This document shows, piece after piece, positions 5,907 through 7,664 of a stretch of 7,664 nucleotides of DNA. The notes beneath the pieces are model-generated. The model did not search any database. It was not told the DNA's origin and saw only the letters and a program-made list of their open reading frames with translations. Where the stretch lies: the NCBI GenBank assembly GCA_937907975.1, contig CALEQS010000278.1:1-7664 (forward strand), in the 5' to 3' direction. The stretch comes from an uncultured Clostridia bacterium. GTDB lineage: Bacteria > Bacillota > Clostridia > Oscillospirales > Oscillospiraceae. The position numbers and the translations under genes were made by a program. Each line of letters opens with the position of its first letter. Positions within the stretch are counted from its first letter, which is position 1.

Positions 5907-6791
5907 ATGAAATCGGGTGTGAAACGCACTACTCCGTACAAGGTGATCTCCATCATCATCCTTGTCATTCTTGCGATCCTGTTCCTGTTCCCGCTGTACT
6001 GGATCGTGACCGGCGCATTTAAGCCTACCACTGACATCTATGCGTCTCAGCCGGTCTGGTGGCCGTCTGAATGGGTGACCAGCAACTTTGAGAAATTGTT
6101 CACCAAGCGCAGTGCGCCGCTGTTTGAAATCGGCTCTTTGGTCGCCCCCACGGTGCCCGCCGCCATCCGCTGGCTCGTCAACACCGTGTTCATGTCCGTG
6201 GCGGCGATGCTGCTGACCTGCATCACCGCTGCTATGGCCGGCTATGCGCTGGCAAAGAAGCGCTTTGTGGGCAGAACGCTGCTGTTCTCCCTCATCATCT
6301 GCGCCATGGCGCTGCCCAAGCAGGTCATTCTGATCCCCCTGCTGAAGGAAATGTCTGCACTGAAGCTCTATGGCTCCCTGTGGGCGGTCATCTTCCCGAC
6401 GGTTGGCTGGCCGTTCGGCGTGTTCCTGATGAAGCAGTTCTGCGAAGGTGTGCCCGGCGAAATGCTGGAGGCCGCCCGCATCGACGGTGCCAGCGAGGCC
6501 CGCACCTTCACCCAGATCGTGGTGCCTCTCATCAAGCCGGGTATCGGCGCACTGGCCATTTTCACCTTCATCAACAGCTGGAACGACTATTTCATGCAGT
6601 TGGTCATGCTGCCCAACAGCGCCAACTTTACCATCTCTCTGGGTATTGCCACCCTGCAGGGCGAATCCTCCGTGGACACCGGCCTGCTGATGGCCGGCGC
6701 CGCTCTGGCCGCCGTACCCATCATCATCGTATTCCTGATCTTCCAGAAGTATTTCACCCAGGGCATCACTATGGGTGCTGTCAAGGGTTGA
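5907..6791 (+). CDS. CUT1 ABC transporter permease, UgpE/MalG-like
   Basis: A 294-residue permease, partner of the preceding protein in the pore. Spans lie near 12-35, 88-112, 125-146, 155-174, 212-232 and 260-279. The EAA loop at 188-211 (EAARIDGASEARTFTQIVVP) is intact, and the C-terminus GITMGAVKG is the usual ending of MalG/UgpE-type proteins. Length is normal for the family. ATG 5907 follows AGGAAG (5899-5904) closely, and GGGGG (5891-5895) may also serve, so initiation may depend partly on coupling to the upstream gene 16 bp away. A 221-bp structured gap separates it from the ATPase gene. Confidence 0.93.
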   Translation: MKSGVKRTTPYKVISIIILVILAILFLFPLYWIVTGAFKPTTDIYASQPVWWPSEWVTSNFEKLFTKRSAPLFEIGSLVAPTVPAAIRWLVNTVFMSVAAMLLTCITAAMAGYALAKKRFVGRTLLFSLIICAMALPKQVILIPLLKEMSALKLYGSLWAVIFPTVGWPFGVFLMKQFCEGVPGEMLEAARIDGASEARTFTQIVVPLIKPGIGALAIFTFINSWNDYFMQLVMLPNSANFTISLGIATLQGESSVDTGLLMAGAALAAVPIIIVFLIFQKYFTQGITMGAVKG

Positions 6792-6896
6792 GAAGCCAAC
6801 CGACCTGACCGGCGTTCTCTAAATGCCGGTTCCAAGCTGAACCCCGCAGCGCTACTCCATTCTAATAGCGATGCGGAGGGCATTAAAGGAGGAAAA

Positions 6897-6950
6897 CTGT
6901 TCCGCCTGGCCGGCGGTGCGGCAGTGTGGAGACCTGCCGCAGAGCGCTGA
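6897..6950 (+). other. possible CTG-started 17-codon leader ORF (speculative)
   Basis: The strong AAAGGAGG (6885-6892) is followed 4 bases later by CTG 6897, which opens 17 codons (LFRLAGGAAVWRPAAER if read literally) to TGA 6948-6950. CTG is a rare start, so this is weak. It is recorded because nothing else explains the ribosome site, and the reading frame spans the first two hairpins, as a leader-peptide attenuator would. Confidence 0.15.
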
Positions 6951-6984
6951 GAGTTCCGCTCTCTCAGCGCGAGAGAGGGCACGC

Positions 6985-7012
6985 AGAGGCGGCCCGATCA
7001 CGGCCTTTTACT
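6985..7012 (+). promoter_or_regulatory. possible hairpin-bridged ribosome site for the ATPase gene
   Basis: No ribosome site lies in the normal window before ATG 7013. AGAGG is at 6985-6989, 23 bases away. Between them a small hairpin can form (GG 6991-6992 and CCG 6994-6996 with CGG 7001-7003 and CC 7004-7005, one bulged C, loop ATCA). Folding it would bring AGAGG to about 8 bases from ATG. Hairpin-bridged ribosome sites are known from phage T4 mRNAs. Speculative here. Confidence 0.3.

Positions 7013-7664
<652 letters not shown>

Larger units (their letters stand above)
6792..7012 (+). other. structured intergenic leader upstream of the ATPase gene
   Basis: In order, this 221-bp gap holds: ACCGGC/GCCGGT (6808-6813, 6825-6830); an 11-bp stem with one G-A mismatch (6844-6854, 6866-6876); a strong ribosome-site sequence AAAGGAGG (6885-6892) with no ATG after it; and hairpins 6902-6906/6912-6916, 6917-6924/6934-6941 and 6944-6953/6961-6970, almost end to end. 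An alternative stem 6959-6965/6971-6977 excludes the last of these. A small stem 6991-7005 with TTTT then meets the ATPase start. None except the last has a T tail. I do not recognise a known riboswitch or small RNA. No convincing protein-coding gene or promoter was found in it. Candidate structured leader RNA or RNA-processing/attenuation region (inference). Confidence 0.5.

Noticed and set aside
5195..6037. 280-codon open frame on the minus strand opposite the permease genes
   Set aside because: It is rich in Gly, His, Asp and Gln with no domain, and lies opposite two well-supported permeases. Codon-bias shadow.

Overview
The window looks like chromosomal DNA from a gut-type low-copy Clostridia genome, most likely Oscillospirales/Ruminococcaceae (Faecalibacterium or a relative). 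That placement is inference. It rests on GC-rich genes with AGGAGG-type ribosome sites, an AT-rich sigma-A promoter region, an RpiR regulator next to a YesL-family protein, and a lipoprotein with an Ala/Ser/Gly-rich linker. There are no phage, transposon, CRISPR, rRNA or tRNA sequences. The locus reads as an amino-sugar uptake and catabolism island, cut by the window at both ends.

Left arm, + strand (1-2420): the 3' part of an N-acylglucosamine 2-epimerase gene (AGE/renin-binding-protein type, ManNAc <-> GlcNAc), an RpiR-family regulator with a SIS sugar-phosphate domain, and a small YesL/DUF624 membrane protein. The three are closely spaced and probably co-transcribed. A perfect 20-bp hairpin (2424-2467) ends this arm and also ends the convergent gene that follows.

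Middle, - strand (2484-3122): a cytoplasmic SGNH/GDSL esterase with a complete set of catalytic motifs. Its promoter lies divergent to the transporter promoter in a 294-bp AT-rich control region (3123-3416). That region holds two good sigma-A promoters with 17-bp spacers, several GAAAAT/ATTTTC dyads, a hairpin at the predicted 5' end of the transporter mRNA, and a 15-bp-period tandem repeat.

Right arm, + strand (3417-7664): a complete CUT1 sugar ABC importer, consisting of a lipoprotein binding protein, two permeases with EAA loops, and an ATPase (UgpC/MsmK/MalK type) that runs off the window end. A terminator-like hairpin (4838-4876) after the binding-protein gene probably raises binding protein over permease. 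A 221-bp gap before the ATPase (6792-7012) is packed with hairpins, carries a strong ribosome site with no ATG, and ends at an ATPase start with no ordinary ribosome site. It is the least explained part of the window.

Working model (inference): the importer brings in a sialic acid, ManNAc or related amino-sugar glycan, the esterase removes O-acyl decorations in the cytoplasm, the epimerase moves ManNAc into the GlcNAc pathway, and the RpiR protein senses a phosphorylated intermediate and controls the divergent promoters. No lyase, kinase or deacetylase gene is visible here, so the substrate is not proven.
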